Of a stretch of DNA of 64,000 bases, positions 52,801-61,963 are shown in pieces. The stretch lies in NCBI GenBank assembly GCA_964019425.1, contig OZ025783.1, forward strand, positions 310,001-374,000, in the 5' to 3' direction. A program made the position numbers and the translations under genes. The DNA comes from Flectonema sp. DT1601 (taxonomy: Eukaryota; Euglenozoa; Diplonemea; Diplonemida; Diplonemidae). A model generated the notes under the pieces. It had not been told where the DNA came from, did no database searches, and worked only from the letters and a program-made list of their open reading frames with translations. Numbering within the stretch: position 1 is the first letter of the stretch; every line of letters begins with the position of its first letter.

Positions 52801-55800
52801 CTATTGATCACAAGCATAGCGAAGGGAAATGCTACTGACTCTGTGACAGATGCTGAGTACGGTTCTTGGTGGATCAACATCAAGTTCTTCATACGCAACA
52901 GCTGATGCCGATGTAGCAGTTGGCGTACCAACAGCCCATCCCTCAATGTCCATGTGATGGGAAACTCTCAACAGCCACGATCCTGCATGTGGATCTCCCG
53001 AAGTACGAACTTCAAAGTAAACCTTACCATTAGCACTGCAGTACAATAGAAATGGTGTTGAAGGTGATTTTTTTGATATTTTTTCAGCGACATACTTCAG
53101 AGACTCCTGCGTGGAGACTGCCACAAGCATACAAAAGTGAGAAATGGGGTCTGCCGATATCAAAGAACAAATCCTAACAACTTCATCATCCTCAGTCAGA
53201 AGTTTACCAGAACTACTAATTTCTTCATTCAACACTTCGCTTTTGGGTGATAAAATTAAACTCAACGCATCCATCTTTTCTCTTAATACTTCCCTTGAAG
53301 TTGACTTAGATATCTGTGACACCATGTGCTGTACTTCAGAAGAATAACATAAGGGTGGTAGTTGTAATGTTTTTGGTATTAAGAATCGTAATATAGTAGT
53401 GATAGACTCTTCAGAGGTATGTTTAAAAATTGAATTCGCAACTAACTGTGCAACAGAATCATTGCTTTGAAGGTTACTGTCTGTAGTGGACTCTTCATCT
53501 GATAGGCATTCCGAAAGGAATCTGAGTGTTGTTTTAGTTTTTTCGTCAGTAGTACATCTCATGAGCCATTCAACAGCTCTGACTCTGGTTCTGAATGTGC
53601 TGTCAGCTTGTGACTGATTCCTCGATGTAGACATTAGAAAAGTTAGTATTTCCTGACACCTGAAATCACTACTTGCCTCACACAAGTCATCAACAACTGA
53701 ACTTTTCCTTTTTGACGAATTATTCACCACTGAGTCGAGTCCTTTCTCTTCATCACTTATGCACTCGGATAGGAATCTTAATATTGTTAAAGTAGACTCA
53801 TCTCTTGTTGATTCTACTAGTGTTTCTACAGCTTTCAATTTAAAGAAAGCAATGTCTGTTACATCAGTTCTCTCTCCTCCTTTCTCTTCTTCAGTCCGAC
53901 TCTTTAATAAGAAATCGAGTACTTCCTTCTCTGCGTAATTAGAAGTTGATTCCATCAGAGTCTCAATGTGTGAATCTCGTCTTCCACGAGGAGATGGATT
54001 TGGAGATGGATTTGGAGATATAAGACCTTTCTCTTCATCAGTAATACACTCGGATAGGAATCGTAATGTTTCTAAAATATTATTATCTTTTGTTGACTCC
54101 ATCAGTGATTCTACTGCTCGAAGTTTTAGGAAGGCCACGTCTGTTACGTCAGTTCGATCACCCTTTTCCTTTTCAGCCCGACACTTTAACAAATATTGAA
54201 GTACTTCCTTCACTTCATAATTTGATGTCGTCTCCGATAGTAATTCAACACGAGAATCACTTCCTCCACGAGGTGAAGTTAGAGGAGTGGCGAGACCTTT
54301 CTCTTCATCAGAAATACACTCAGAGAGGAATTGAAGAATACCTCTGTCCTTACTGTTGTTTGTTGATTCTACTAGTGTTTCTACAGCTTTCAATTTAAAG
54401 AAAGCAATGTCTGTTACATCAGTTCTCTCTCCTCCTTTCTCTTCTTCAGTCCGACTCTTTAATAAGAAATCGAGTACTTCCTTCTCTGCGTAATTAGAAG
54501 TTGATTCCATCAGAGTCTCAATGTGTGAATCTCGTCTTCCACGAGGAGATGGAGGAGGAGATGGATTTGGAGATATAAGACCTTTCTCTTCATCAGTAAT
54601 ACACTCGGATAGGAATCGTAATGTTTCTAAAATATTATTATCTTTTGTTGACTCCATCAGTGATTCTACTGCTCGAAGTTTAAGGAAGGCGATGTCGGTA
54701 ACTTCGGTACGTTCCTGGCCTTTCTCTTCCTCAGCCCGGGACCTTAATAAGAATTTGAGTACCTCTTTCTCTGCGTAATTAGAAGTTGTCTCCGTCAGAG
54801 TCTCAATGTGAGAAACTCTCCTTCCGCGAGGTGAGGGAGGGTCACGTGGTGATGTAAGTCCCTTCTCTTCATCACCGATACACTCGGATAGGAATCGTAA
54901 TACTTTTAAAGAAGACTTGTCTCTCGTTGTCTTCATCAATGTTTCAACTGCTCGTACTTTAAAAAAAGCAATATCTGTGATATCAGTGCGGTCAGATCCC
55001 TTCTCCCTTTCTGTTTGACACTTTAAAAGGAATTCAAGAATCTCTTTTTCTGCATAATTAGAAGTTGAGAAAACAAGAGATTGGATACGTGATTCATGTC
55101 GTCTGCGGGGTGATGGGGGTGGAGAACTTTTTGGAGTAACAAGTCCCTTCTCTTCATCACCGATACACTCAGATAGGAATCGTAATACTTTTAAAGAAGA
55201 CTTGTCTCTCGTTGTCTTCATCAATGTTTCAACTGCTCGTACTTTAAAAAAAGCAATATCTGTGAGATCAGTGCGGTCAGATCCCTTCTCCCTTTCAGTC
55301 CGACACTTTAACAAATATTGAAGTACTTCCTTCACTTCATAATTTGATGTCGTCTCCGATAGTAATTCAACACGAGAATCACTTCCTCCACGAGGTGAAG
55401 TTAGAGGAGTGGCGAGACCTTTCTCTTCATCAGAAATACACTCAGAGAGGAATTGAAGAATACCTCTGTCCTTACTGTTGTTTGTTGATTCTACTAGTGT
55501 TTCTACAGCTTTCAATTTAAAGAAAGCAATGTCTGTTACATCAGTTCTCTCTCCTCCTTTCTCTTCTTCAGTCCGACTCTTTAATAAGAAATCGAGTACT
55601 TCCTTCTCTGCGTAATTAGAAGTTGATTCCATCAGAGTCTCAATGTGTGAATCTCGTCTTCCACGAGGAGATGGAGGAGGAGATGGATTTGGAGATATAA
55701 GACCTTTCTCTTCATCAGTAATACACTCGGATAGGAATCGTAATGTTTCTAAAATATTATTATCTTTTGTTGACTCCATCAGTGATTCTACTGCTCGAAG

Positions 55801-57720
55801 TTTTAGGAAGGCCACGTCTGTTACGTCAGTTCGATCACCCTTTTCGATATCAGAACGAGAGAGTAAAAGGAATTTCAATATTGCCGTCATATCCACATCA
55901 GATGATTGTTCTGATAACAGAGACACGAGAGACTTTGATTGATTTCGATAACTATTCTTGTCAACAGGTTTCATTGTTGAATAGAAACCTCGTTCTTCAT
56001 CAGAGATACACTCAGATAGGAATTGTAGAGTCTTTCTATCACTTTCAATTATGTTCCCACTTAGTAGTGTCTCAACAGAATGGTTGCTTGCGAAAGCAAT
56101 GTCGGATTCAGAGACACGAGCTCCCTTTTCCTCATCTGATTTAGTAGCTGACAAGAACGACAACACGTCGCTGACTTTCTTATCAGCGGTGACAGTTCGT
56201 AATAACTCGACTACTGACTCACGCTTACTCGCAGACTTCCTCCGTTCGGAAATACCAGTTCGCTGATTTCTGTCGCGGTGGACGACGGCTTCACACTTTA
56301 GCTGCGAGCCACACCAGTCAGCATCGGCGTCTGCCAAGCACACTTCCCGTCCTATCTCATTGGGAGCTAAAACGTTATTCCGCACCACAGCAGCAACACC
56401 ACCTCCAGCCTGCTTACTGCTGCTACTCATTTTTTCCTGTTCCGGTAAAACCATACTGGAAGAGGGGACAGGAATACATAACCCACACGAGTCAGCGTCA
56501 CTCGATGAATTAATTGTAATGATTTGTTCGTTTAAAGGAGTGGTAAGGGTATTACCAAACACAACATCAGAAGGGCTGGGTAGGACAATATCACAACTCG
56601 TACCAAATCCTGAATCCACTTTAAGAACTGCATCACATTTCTGTATCACCTCATCAGATATCGGGGTTACTATTTTAACGTCTCCGAATGAAATGTTAGC
56701 AGGGGGAGGTTGTATGATTGTTGACGACGGTGTCGATATTCTTAATGTACTGTTTGTTTCAACTATCTGACTGGTGTACAGATTATTCACGGCATTCACA
56801 TGTTGTTCATAACTGTTACTACCCCCTCCCAACTCACTTATCGCTGATGCTACCAAGTCAACCGGTGAGGGAGGAGGGGTTTTTGTCTGTACGTGTAGCT
56901 TCTTCTTATCTTTCTTGTCTTTTTTATGCTTCTTTTGTTTCTTTTTCTTCTTTTTTTCCTTACTGGACGAACTGTTGCTGCTAACAGTTTGTTGAGAATC
57001 ATCATCAGAAAGTGTTAGCGACAAACAAGATTGTTGTAAGGGATCCGTAGAAGTCGCAACGAGGAGTTGACGTACAAGTAAATTAAATTTAGTAAAGTCT
57101 TCCTCACTTGGATGTTTATCACCCGAGAAGAACTGAGACTTTCCCAAATCCTCACTATAACTGTTTACTAATGCTTTACAAGTTATTTTCGCACTCTCCT
57201 CAGAATAAGAAGATTTCGATTTTTTCGAGACGGAAATTCCAGCGGCCGAAGCTGTAGAACGAAGCCAGTCAGTTGTTAAAAAAGCTGTTGAGGATTTGGT
57301 ACTTTGAACTGACTGAGGTAATTGGTATTGTTTTTTTTCCATGCAGTCGATGTGCATTCTTATCGAGGCGTTGTCAATTTGAAGTCTTTTTAAGTATTCC
57401 TTTGATTCACCGACCCTTTGAACGTGTTCTTCTTCTTCTTCTTGTAGTTGTCTCTGAAGCAGTTGGACCTTTCTTTCTTCAGCGACTATTTGTTTTTGAA
57501 GTTTGTCCACTTCTCTCTCTGAGAAACTTTTTTTTTGATCCCCCAAGTTAAGATTGCTCGAGCTGCTTGCTGGTGGCTTCATTGGTCTGCTGGCGGTTCC
57601 TTTCAACATCATTTTCTCTTTCTCTTCAACCTGCTTTCTCAAATTTGCAACATATCTCGCTTGCAATAACTTTCTTTCTTCAGCGACATCAACTGGTTGT
57701 GTAGGATCTCGGTAACTCAT
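52801..57720 (-). CDS. Repeat protein of 1,639 residues with FLSEC/DEEKG modules
   Basis: I do not recognise this protein. The N-terminus (about 1-150) is a charged coiled coil (EERKLLQARYVANLRKQVEEK). A Ser-rich part with a lysine cluster (KEKKKKKKQKKHKKDK) follows, possibly a nuclear signal or nucleic-acid contact. From about residue 495 to 1450 two related helical modules alternate. Type A ends LRFLSECI.DEEKG (10 copies). Type B runs HIETLMESTSNYAEKEVLDF then LLKSRTEEEKG (about 11 copies). They are joined by TDVTDIAFFKL and by SPPPSPRGRR linkers that offer proline-directed kinase sites. The last ~190 residues are non-repeated. The alternating ~95-residue pairs suggest an alpha-solenoid scaffold, which is inference. 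I chose ATG at 57720 (MSYRDPTQPV); the frame extends four codons further but starts there with GTG. Confidence 0.88.
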   Translation of the reverse strand: MSYRDPTQPVDVAEERKLLQARYVANLRKQVEEKEKMMLKGTASRPMKPPASSSSNLNLGDQKKSFSEREVDKLQKQIVAEERKVQLLQRQLQEEEEEHVQRVGESKEYLKRLQIDNASIRMHIDCMEKKQYQLPQSVQSTKSSTAFLTTDWLRSTASAAGISVSKKSKSSYSEESAKITCKALVNSYSEDLGKSQFFSGDKHPSEEDFTKFNLLVRQLLVATSTDPLQQSCLSLTLSDDDSQQTVSSNSSSSKEKKKKKKQKKHKKDKKDKKKLHVQTKTPPPSPVDLVASAISELGGGSNSYEQHVNAVNNLYTSQIVETNSTLRISTPSSTIIQPPPANISFGDVKIVTPISDEVIQKCDAVLKVDSGFGTSCDIVLPSPSDVVFGNTLTTPLNEQIITINSSSDADSCGLCIPVPSSSMVLPEQEKMSSSSKQAGGGVAAVVRNNVLAPNEIGREVCLADADADWCGSQLKCEAVVHRDRNQRTGISERRKSASKRESVVELLRTVTADKKVSDVLSFLSATKSDEEKGARVSESDIAFASNHSVETLLSGNIIESDRKTLQFLSECISDEERGFYSTMKPVDKNSYRNQSKSLVSLLSEQSSDVDMTAILKFLLLSRSDIEKGDRTDVTDVAFLKLRAVESLMESTKDNNILETLRFLSECITDEEKGLISPNPSPPPSPRGRRDSHIETLMESTSNYAEKEVLDFLLKSRTEEEKGGERTDVTDIAFFKLKAVETLVESTNNSKDRGILQFLSECISDEEKGLATPLTSPRGGSDSRVELLSETTSNYEVKEVLQYLLKCRTEREKGSDRTDLTDIAFFKVRAVETLMKTTRDKSSLKVLRFLSECIGDEEKGLVTPKSSPPPSPRRRHESRIQSLVFSTSNYAEKEILEFLLKCQTEREKGSDRTDITDIAFFKVRAVETLMKTTRDKSSLKVLRFLSECIGDEEKGLTSPRDPPSPRGRRVSHIETLTETTSNYAEKEVLKFLLRSRAEEEKGQERTEVTDIAFLKLRAVESLMESTKDNNILETLRFLSECITDEEKGLISPNPSPPPSPRGRRDSHIETLMESTSNYAEKEVLDFLLKSRTEEEKGGERTDVTDIAFFKLKAVETLVESTNNSKDRGILQFLSECISDEEKGLATPLTSPRGGSDSRVELLSETTSNYEVKEVLQYLLKCRAEKEKGDRTDVTDVAFLKLRAVESLMESTKDNNILETLRFLSECITDEEKGLISPNPSPNPSPRGRRDSHIETLMESTSNYAEKEVLDFLLKSRTEEEKGGERTDVTDIAFFKLKAVETLVESTRDESTLTILRFLSECISDEEKGLDSVVNNSSKRKSSVVDDLCEASSDFRCQEILTFLMSTSRNQSQADSTFRTRVRAVEWLMRCTTDEKTKTTLRFLSECLSDEESTTDSNLQSNDSVAQLVANSIFKHTSEESITTILRFLIPKTLQLPPLCYSSEVQHMVSQISKSTSREVLREKMDALSLILSPKSEVLNEEISSSGKLLTEDDEVVRICSLISADPISHFCMLVAVSTQESLKYVAEKISKKSPSTPFLLYCSANGKVYFEVRTSGDPHAGSWLLRVSHHMDIEGWAVGTPTATSASAVAYEELDVDPPRTVLSICHRVSSISLRYACDQ
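53370..56230 (-). repeat. Alternating A/B helical repeat array
   Basis: About ten A/B pairs of roughly 95 residues. Some DNA segments are nearly identical over 100 bp or more, for example those around 53900, 54450 and 55570, showing block duplication. Outer copies are far more diverged than inner ones, as expected when new copies arise inside an older array. Confidence 0.9.
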
Positions 57721-58248
57721 TGTACCAATCACCCCCTATTGTTGTAGATCAAAAATTATGAAAACATTCTTTTACAGAAATAAACCATCTTACTCAACCT
57801 GATTAAGTACCATTGAAGTTCCAAACATGACATAACTCATTCAGATACAAAAAAAAGGAAAATGTAATTGTCCGATAATTCAATAGTACAGAGGAGTGGG
57901 GTTGCAAACACTTACCGTCTGGTCCACTTAAAAGTGAACTACTTAGAGAGGAAGAACTTAGAAAACACGTGAGTCTTCATAAAGTTGGAGAGGATACCAA
58001 AGAAGAATTCTTTCCTTGCTCTGTTCGGGAAAGCCTAAAGTACAGAACATTATCTCCTCGTACAGGACAAGGGACATGAATTGAATTATTAATAATTATT
58101 ATTATTATAAAATAAAAATAAAAACCCATCACACACACAAACATCACAGGGGATACCGCATCTCTTGTTGTATTGTGAGACAGATTTCTCACAAACAAGA
58201 GACTTCGGGACTGCTCAATTTGTACGTCAAAGTGCATCTCCGTAATTG

Positions 58249-58319
58249 GGACCCCGGCAGCTTCGAGATATTCCCCTTTGTCGGGAAATCAATAAAGTGC
58301 TCCACCACCGCTGGGGTCC
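58249..58319. repeat. Inverted repeat with GGACCCC arms
   Basis: GGACCCCGGC at 58249-58258 pairs with GCTGGGGTCC at 58310-58319, 9 of 10 positions complementary, around a 51-base interior. Confidence 0.6.
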
Positions 58320-58347
58320 TTTCAATCAAGGGATTCAATCATAAGTA

Positions 58348-58469
58348 ATACTTGTACCCCTTTGTGAAGGGGAAAAATAAAAGGACCTTTACTTCTAAAG
58401 GAAATGAAAAAAGAATTCTCATTTCTTCTTTTGTTTTGGAATTCCCCTTTTTAAAGGGATAACAAGTAT
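58348..58469. repeat. 122-bp palindromic element with nested hairpins
   Basis: ATACTTGT (58348-58355) is inverted at 58462-58469. Inside lie CCCCTT-TGTG-AAGGGG (58357-58372), a CCTTT/AAAGG hairpin, GAAATGA/TCATTTC, and CCCTTT-TT-AAAGGG near 58445-58458. The nested design fits a very small foldback element or a structured RNA. No clear target duplication was found. Confidence 0.5.
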
Positions 58470-58676
58470 GCATAAATCACAAATATAAATAAATCGCAGT
58501 TGTTGACATTATACAAGTCAAGAAAAGTTAGGAACAGAAGTGAGAGGGAGAATTGATATTTCATTATATTGACGTTTAACTTTTTCAGTAAAGTTAAAGA
58601 AAATTTAAAATAATTACAACGACAAAGAGAGAAAGAAAGAGAAAGAGATAGAGAGAGATAAAGGATGAGATGTTAT

Positions 58677-59804
58677 CTACTTTCTCGTAGAGTGGTTGTA
58701 ACGTTCCGGAGTTGTGTATCCTTCGGCACCGTAGATTGAAAGCCACCAGAGTCCCTGTTCAGAGGGAGGAGACAATTCGTACCCGTTTTCGAAACGCTCA
58801 ACCAAGTCGGGGTTCGTGATGAACGGCCTCCCGAACGCAATCATGTCGGCAACACCCGATGACACAGCCTCGTCAGCCGTCTCCTTCGTGTAGTCGGTGT
58901 TCCCCATCAGCTTCGTCTTGCTTCCCTCCAACAAGACCTTCGCATCCTTCAGCGTGTGCGGTTCACCCAACTCGTGGAATCCAAACCCCAGGCCGTCCAA
59001 CACACACACGTAGGCGATGTCCTTCTCACCGATCGCCTTGATCGTGTGATCGAATTGCTCGCGGAAATCAGGAGATCCGACGTCTCCGAACACACCGTTC
59101 GGGGAAACTCGGATCCCAACACGTTCCTTCGGAAACACTTCCAACACAGAGTCGATCACCTCCATCACAATCCGATTGCTGTTTTCAACAGATCCGCCGT
59201 ACATGTCGGTACGCTTATTTACCTTGCTCTGTAAAAACTGATCCAAAAGGTATCCATTCGCACCGTGGAGTTCCACCCCGTCGAATCCCGCAGCCTTCGC
59301 CTTCGCAGCAGCGCGCCCAAAGTCTTTCACGGTTTCCGCGATCTCCTCGATCTCCAACGCCCGCGGGGTTTCATACGGCTTCGATCCCTTTTTGGTGTGC
59401 GCCATGCTCTCCGCCCCCATCGGAGTCGCAGACGCACCGACCGGTGTCTGCCCGTGGAAGTCGCTGTGCGTCTGCCTTCCCATGTGCCACAACTGGCAGA
59501 AGATCTTCCCACCAGCCTCGTGAACCGAGTCTACTACCTTCTTCCATCCCTCCACCTGAGCATCCGTGTAGATACCTGGCGCCCCGACCCACCCGTCCGC
59601 AATCCGTGAAATGTGAACCCCTTCCGTGATGATGAGCCCCGCAGATGCTCTCTGCGTGTAGTACTCGACGTTCAGGTCATTCGGAACCTTTCCCTCGTTG
59701 TCGGTACGGGATCTGGTGAGTGCGGACATCACAACTCTGTTTTTGAGTTCCATCTCTCCCAAAACAAACGGAGACAAGATTCCAATACTTCTGGTCGATG
59801 ACAT
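58677..59804 (-). CDS. Old Yellow Enzyme-family ene-reductase (FMN)
   Basis: A 375-residue TIM-barrel flavoprotein of the NADH:flavin oxidoreductase/Old Yellow Enzyme family, which reduces activated C=C bonds of unsaturated carbonyl compounds using NAD(P)H through FMN. The substrate-activating pair is present as His180 and Asn183 in LHGANGYLLDQFL, with the proton-donor Tyr185. DMYGGSVENSNR, GIRVSPNG (Arg232) and MIAFGRPFITNPDLVERF (FMN phosphate site) are all typical. The length is normal and no catalytic residue is missing. His/Asn matches yeast OYE; plant OPR enzymes usually have His/His. It is probably cytosolic, as no leader peptide is seen. The coding sequence is clearly richer in G and C than its neighbours, with many C-ending codons: high expression or transfer could explain this. 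The ATG follows a (CA)n-rich leader. Confidence 0.95.
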   Translation of the reverse strand: MSSTRSIGILSPFVLGEMELKNRVVMSALTRSRTDNEGKVPNDLNVEYYTQRASAGLIITEGVHISRIADGWVGAPGIYTDAQVEGWKKVVDSVHEAGGKIFCQLWHMGRQTHSDFHGQTPVGASATPMGAESMAHTKKGSKPYETPRALEIEEIAETVKDFGRAAAKAKAAGFDGVELHGANGYLLDQFLQSKVNKRTDMYGGSVENSNRIVMEVIDSVLEVFPKERVGIRVSPNGVFGDVGSPDFREQFDHTIKAIGEKDIAYVCVLDGLGFGFHELGEPHTLKDAKVLLEGSKTKLMGNTDYTKETADEAVSSGVADMIAFGRPFITNPDLVERFENGYELSPPSEQGLWWLSIYGAEGYTTPERYNHSTRK

Positions 59805-60161
59805 TGTGTGTGTGTTGTGTTGGGTGTTGTGGAGTTTCGGAGAAATCGAACTGTGTGGAGGAAGGGAGGATAACTAATATTGTGCTAAAAACTGAAAGAA
59901 ACAATAATTCCAAGATTTGCACTTGTCCGCTGTTTGAATGAACAACAAAACAGGGATGAAGAATGATAGACGACAAGTCTTGTTGACACCAGGTGTACCA
60001 ACATGCATGAATGCTGATTGAAAGAACCAATGCTGAACGTCATTACAATTTACCTTAACAGGGAAGCAGCCTGTTCGGTTGTGAGATGAACCATACTATT
60101 CATAAATTAAAAGTCATAAACAAGGTTAGAATATTATTGCAGTCAGTAGTTGTTAGTTGAT
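59805..60161. other. Spacer upstream of the Old Yellow Enzyme gene
   Basis: About 360 bp with no separate gene. The part next to 59805 is CA-rich on the coding strand. A frame at 59677-60030 overlaps the enzyme gene out of frame and looks like chance. A possible extra terminal exon of the membrane-protein gene near 60060-60110 cannot be excluded. Confidence 0.55.
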
Positions 60162-61031
60162 TCATATACCTTCGTGTGATTGTAGCTGAACTGGAGGCTG
60201 TTTAACTGGAGCAAACAATGAATTCGGGAGATACCTCGAAATAATATCTGGTACCGGAATCAATAAAATAATAGGAAGTATCCCTACCACCCAAAGCTGG
60301 AATACTACTTCAGGGATCATTCGAACAGCCTCTCTACACAGTGGAATTTCAACCGCGTTGATAGCGGCACGTAAAACATCACAGCTACCAGTGCAATTCG
60401 TTGATGATAACAAACTATTAAAGGCCCTTAATGATACAGGACGATAGTCAACACAAACATCAATCAAATACGAAGAGAGCATCCAAACAACAGCCGATGC
60501 TGTAAATGCTACAGCTGAACAGATCCCTGCTGATATCATAAAGAACGGCAAATACAACGCTGGTTTTCTCAGAAAGATTAAAACTAATAAAAACGTACAA
60601 ACATACAACAAAATTTCGATAAATATAAAATAACCAACTGCGTTATAATAATAAACATTATGGTTTCCGGCAGGCATCGCAACGGCTTCAGCAGCGGTAA
60701 AGCTTTTTGTGTTAGTGGTAACAGCATACATAGTATTCTCTGCCCGCCTGATGGTTTCTGAAATATCCAAAGCCGACTGCGAAATCTGAACCCCACTTTG
60801 TAATAGTAACATGAACGACACTCCAGTCAGTAGCCTTGATGGAGCCAAAGCCTCTTCTCTGTTTATATATATCCTCTTTGACAAGAACAACGCAAATACT
60901 GCCATAGCAATGGTCCACAAACACGACCAACAGTTAACTATAAAATACCTGGAGCACCTTGCTAACCAAAACGGACAAGTAGATGCAAAGCAGACACATT
61001 CAGGTAAAGAATCATTTTCCCAATGAAGCAT
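60162..61031 (-). CDS. Unrecognised multi-pass membrane protein
   Basis: A 289-residue protein with four or five transmembrane segments: about 29-50 (YFIVNCWSCLWTIAMAVF), a weaker one at 67-82, 131-153, 160-190 and 242-262. The loop between the last two (191-241) has several Cys and an N-glycosylation sequon (NCTG, 212), so it probably faces the lumen or outside. Tetraspanin-like topology comes to mind, but the CCG signature is absent and I make no family call. I use ATG at 61031 (MLHWENDSLP); the frame runs 22 codons further without another ATG, and TTTTTTCAAATAG just upstream could be a splice acceptor. The stop lies directly after GAAGGTATAT, so a downstream intron is also conceivable. Confidence 0.65.
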   Translation of the reverse strand: MLHWENDSLPECVCFASTCPFWLARCSRYFIVNCWSCLWTIAMAVFALFLSKRIYINREEALAPSRLLTGVSFMLLLQSGVQISQSALDISETIRRAENTMYAVTTNTKSFTAAEAVAMPAGNHNVYYYNAVGYFIFIEILLYVCTFLLVLIFLRKPALYLPFFMISAGICSAVAFTASAVVWMLSSYLIDVCVDYRPVSLRAFNSLLSSTNCTGSCDVLRAAINAVEIPLCREAVRMIPEVVFQLWVVGILPIILLIPVPDIISRYLPNSLFAPVKQPPVQLQSHEGI

Positions 61032-61187
61032 TTCCCTATTTGAAAAAAGATAGAACTGACAATCATAATAAAAGAGACAACATTGAGATCTTATCAACGA
61101 TGATAAATTTTAATTAAACCAATTCAAAAAATATCACAACGCTGGTGTGTAGTTAGGGAAGGGAAACTTTTTAGAATTATTAATGTA

Positions 61188-61957
61188 CATAGATGGAAGT
61201 GCCCTCCAAATTTGGAGGGCGCCTGGTGAAAATCAGCCACAAAAATTTGTAGGGCCAAAATAGGGCCATTGTAGGGCCAAAATAGGGCCAAAATAGGGCG
61301 CTGGAGGGCGCGTAGGGCGCTTTTTTAATTAAATTTAATATAATGCCGAGCTCATTTTGACACACCCCTGCCCTCAGCGAGGGTCGAATCGCATCTTATT
61401 TGACTTTTCTCCGGTTCGCCCGATCAAATGCGTCTCTGGGATATCAGTTTACTTGCCACTAGTAAACTTCTTTTTTTTCTCACAAGGTACCGTGAAGACC
61501 GGCCTATTAACAGGTTAGTAAGAACGCACTCTCCCTCCTCGAATCCCTCTATATTCGACTCGGTGCATTCTGCGGGCTAATCAGCTCCTTGTAGATCTGG
61601 GATGCATCGTCCACTGAAATGAGTTTCAGCTTCAGGGATTGCAGCAGGCTCCGGAAGCTCTCAAGGAGTAGCCTATTGTTTTTGCCATTGTTGACCTCCG
61701 AACCATGACCTGGAGGTCTCGGGTTCGAACCCCGTGACACCCATTTTTCTCTTTTTCGAAAGACTGCCAAGCATGTCAAAAATTTTTTTTGGCTTCTGCG
61801 TCAAAATACTTGTGCGTCAGTGTAAGTCGACGTCAATTTAGCTGTCTTATAGTAATAAAAAAGGTAAAAAAAAGCGCCCTCCAAAATAATATTTATATTA
61901 AAAGCGCCCTACAAGCGCCCTACACGCCCTCCAAATTGTAGGGCACTTCCATCTATG
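61188..61957. mobile_element. 770-bp non-autonomous DNA transposon with TIRs
   Basis: The ends are inverted copies starting CATAGATGGAAGTGCCCT, 18 bases identical and similar over about 35 (one mismatch, one indel, then TTTGGAGGGCG in both). The 6-bp AATGTA flanks both ends directly (61182-61187 and 61958-61963) and is the target-site duplication. Next to the left end lie several TAGGGC boxes, and next to the right end the same boxes inverted (GCGCCCTA), likely transposase-binding sites. There is no transposase, so it is a MITE-like element moved in trans. The superfamily is not assigned. The near-perfect ends and duplication imply a fairly young insertion. Confidence 0.85.
61693..61748 (+). 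other. tRNA-like 3' segment with pol III B box and T-run
   Basis: Inside the transposon, GGTTCGAACCC (61722-61732) is a perfect B box in a T-arm-like stem, followed by GACACCCA and a TTTTT terminator at 61744-61748. Just upstream is a 7-bp stem GACCTCC/GGAGGTC with a 12-nt loop. No matching 5' acceptor strand, D arm or A box is found within the expected distance, so this is not a complete tRNA gene. It could be a tRNA or SINE fragment captured by the element. Confidence 0.45.
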
Positions 61958-61963
61958 AATGTA

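Larger units (their letters stand above)
57721..58676. other. Spacer with stacked inverted repeats
   Basis: No gene. It is the 5' flank of the 1,639-residue gene and the 3' flank of the Old Yellow Enzyme gene. It has an (ATT)n stretch near 58085-58107, two inverted-repeat systems (58249-58319 and 58348-58469, listed separately), and a purine (GA-rich) tract near 58627-58662. Confidence 0.65.

Noticed and set aside
59677-60030. 117-codon minus-strand frame upstream of the Old Yellow Enzyme gene
   Set aside because: It overlaps the start of the enzyme gene in another frame and has no recognisable features.
61681-61748. A complete tRNA gene
   Set aside because: The T-arm, B box and terminator are present, but no 5' strand pairing with GACACCC, no D arm and no A box could be found upstream. 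Kept only as a tRNA-like segment.
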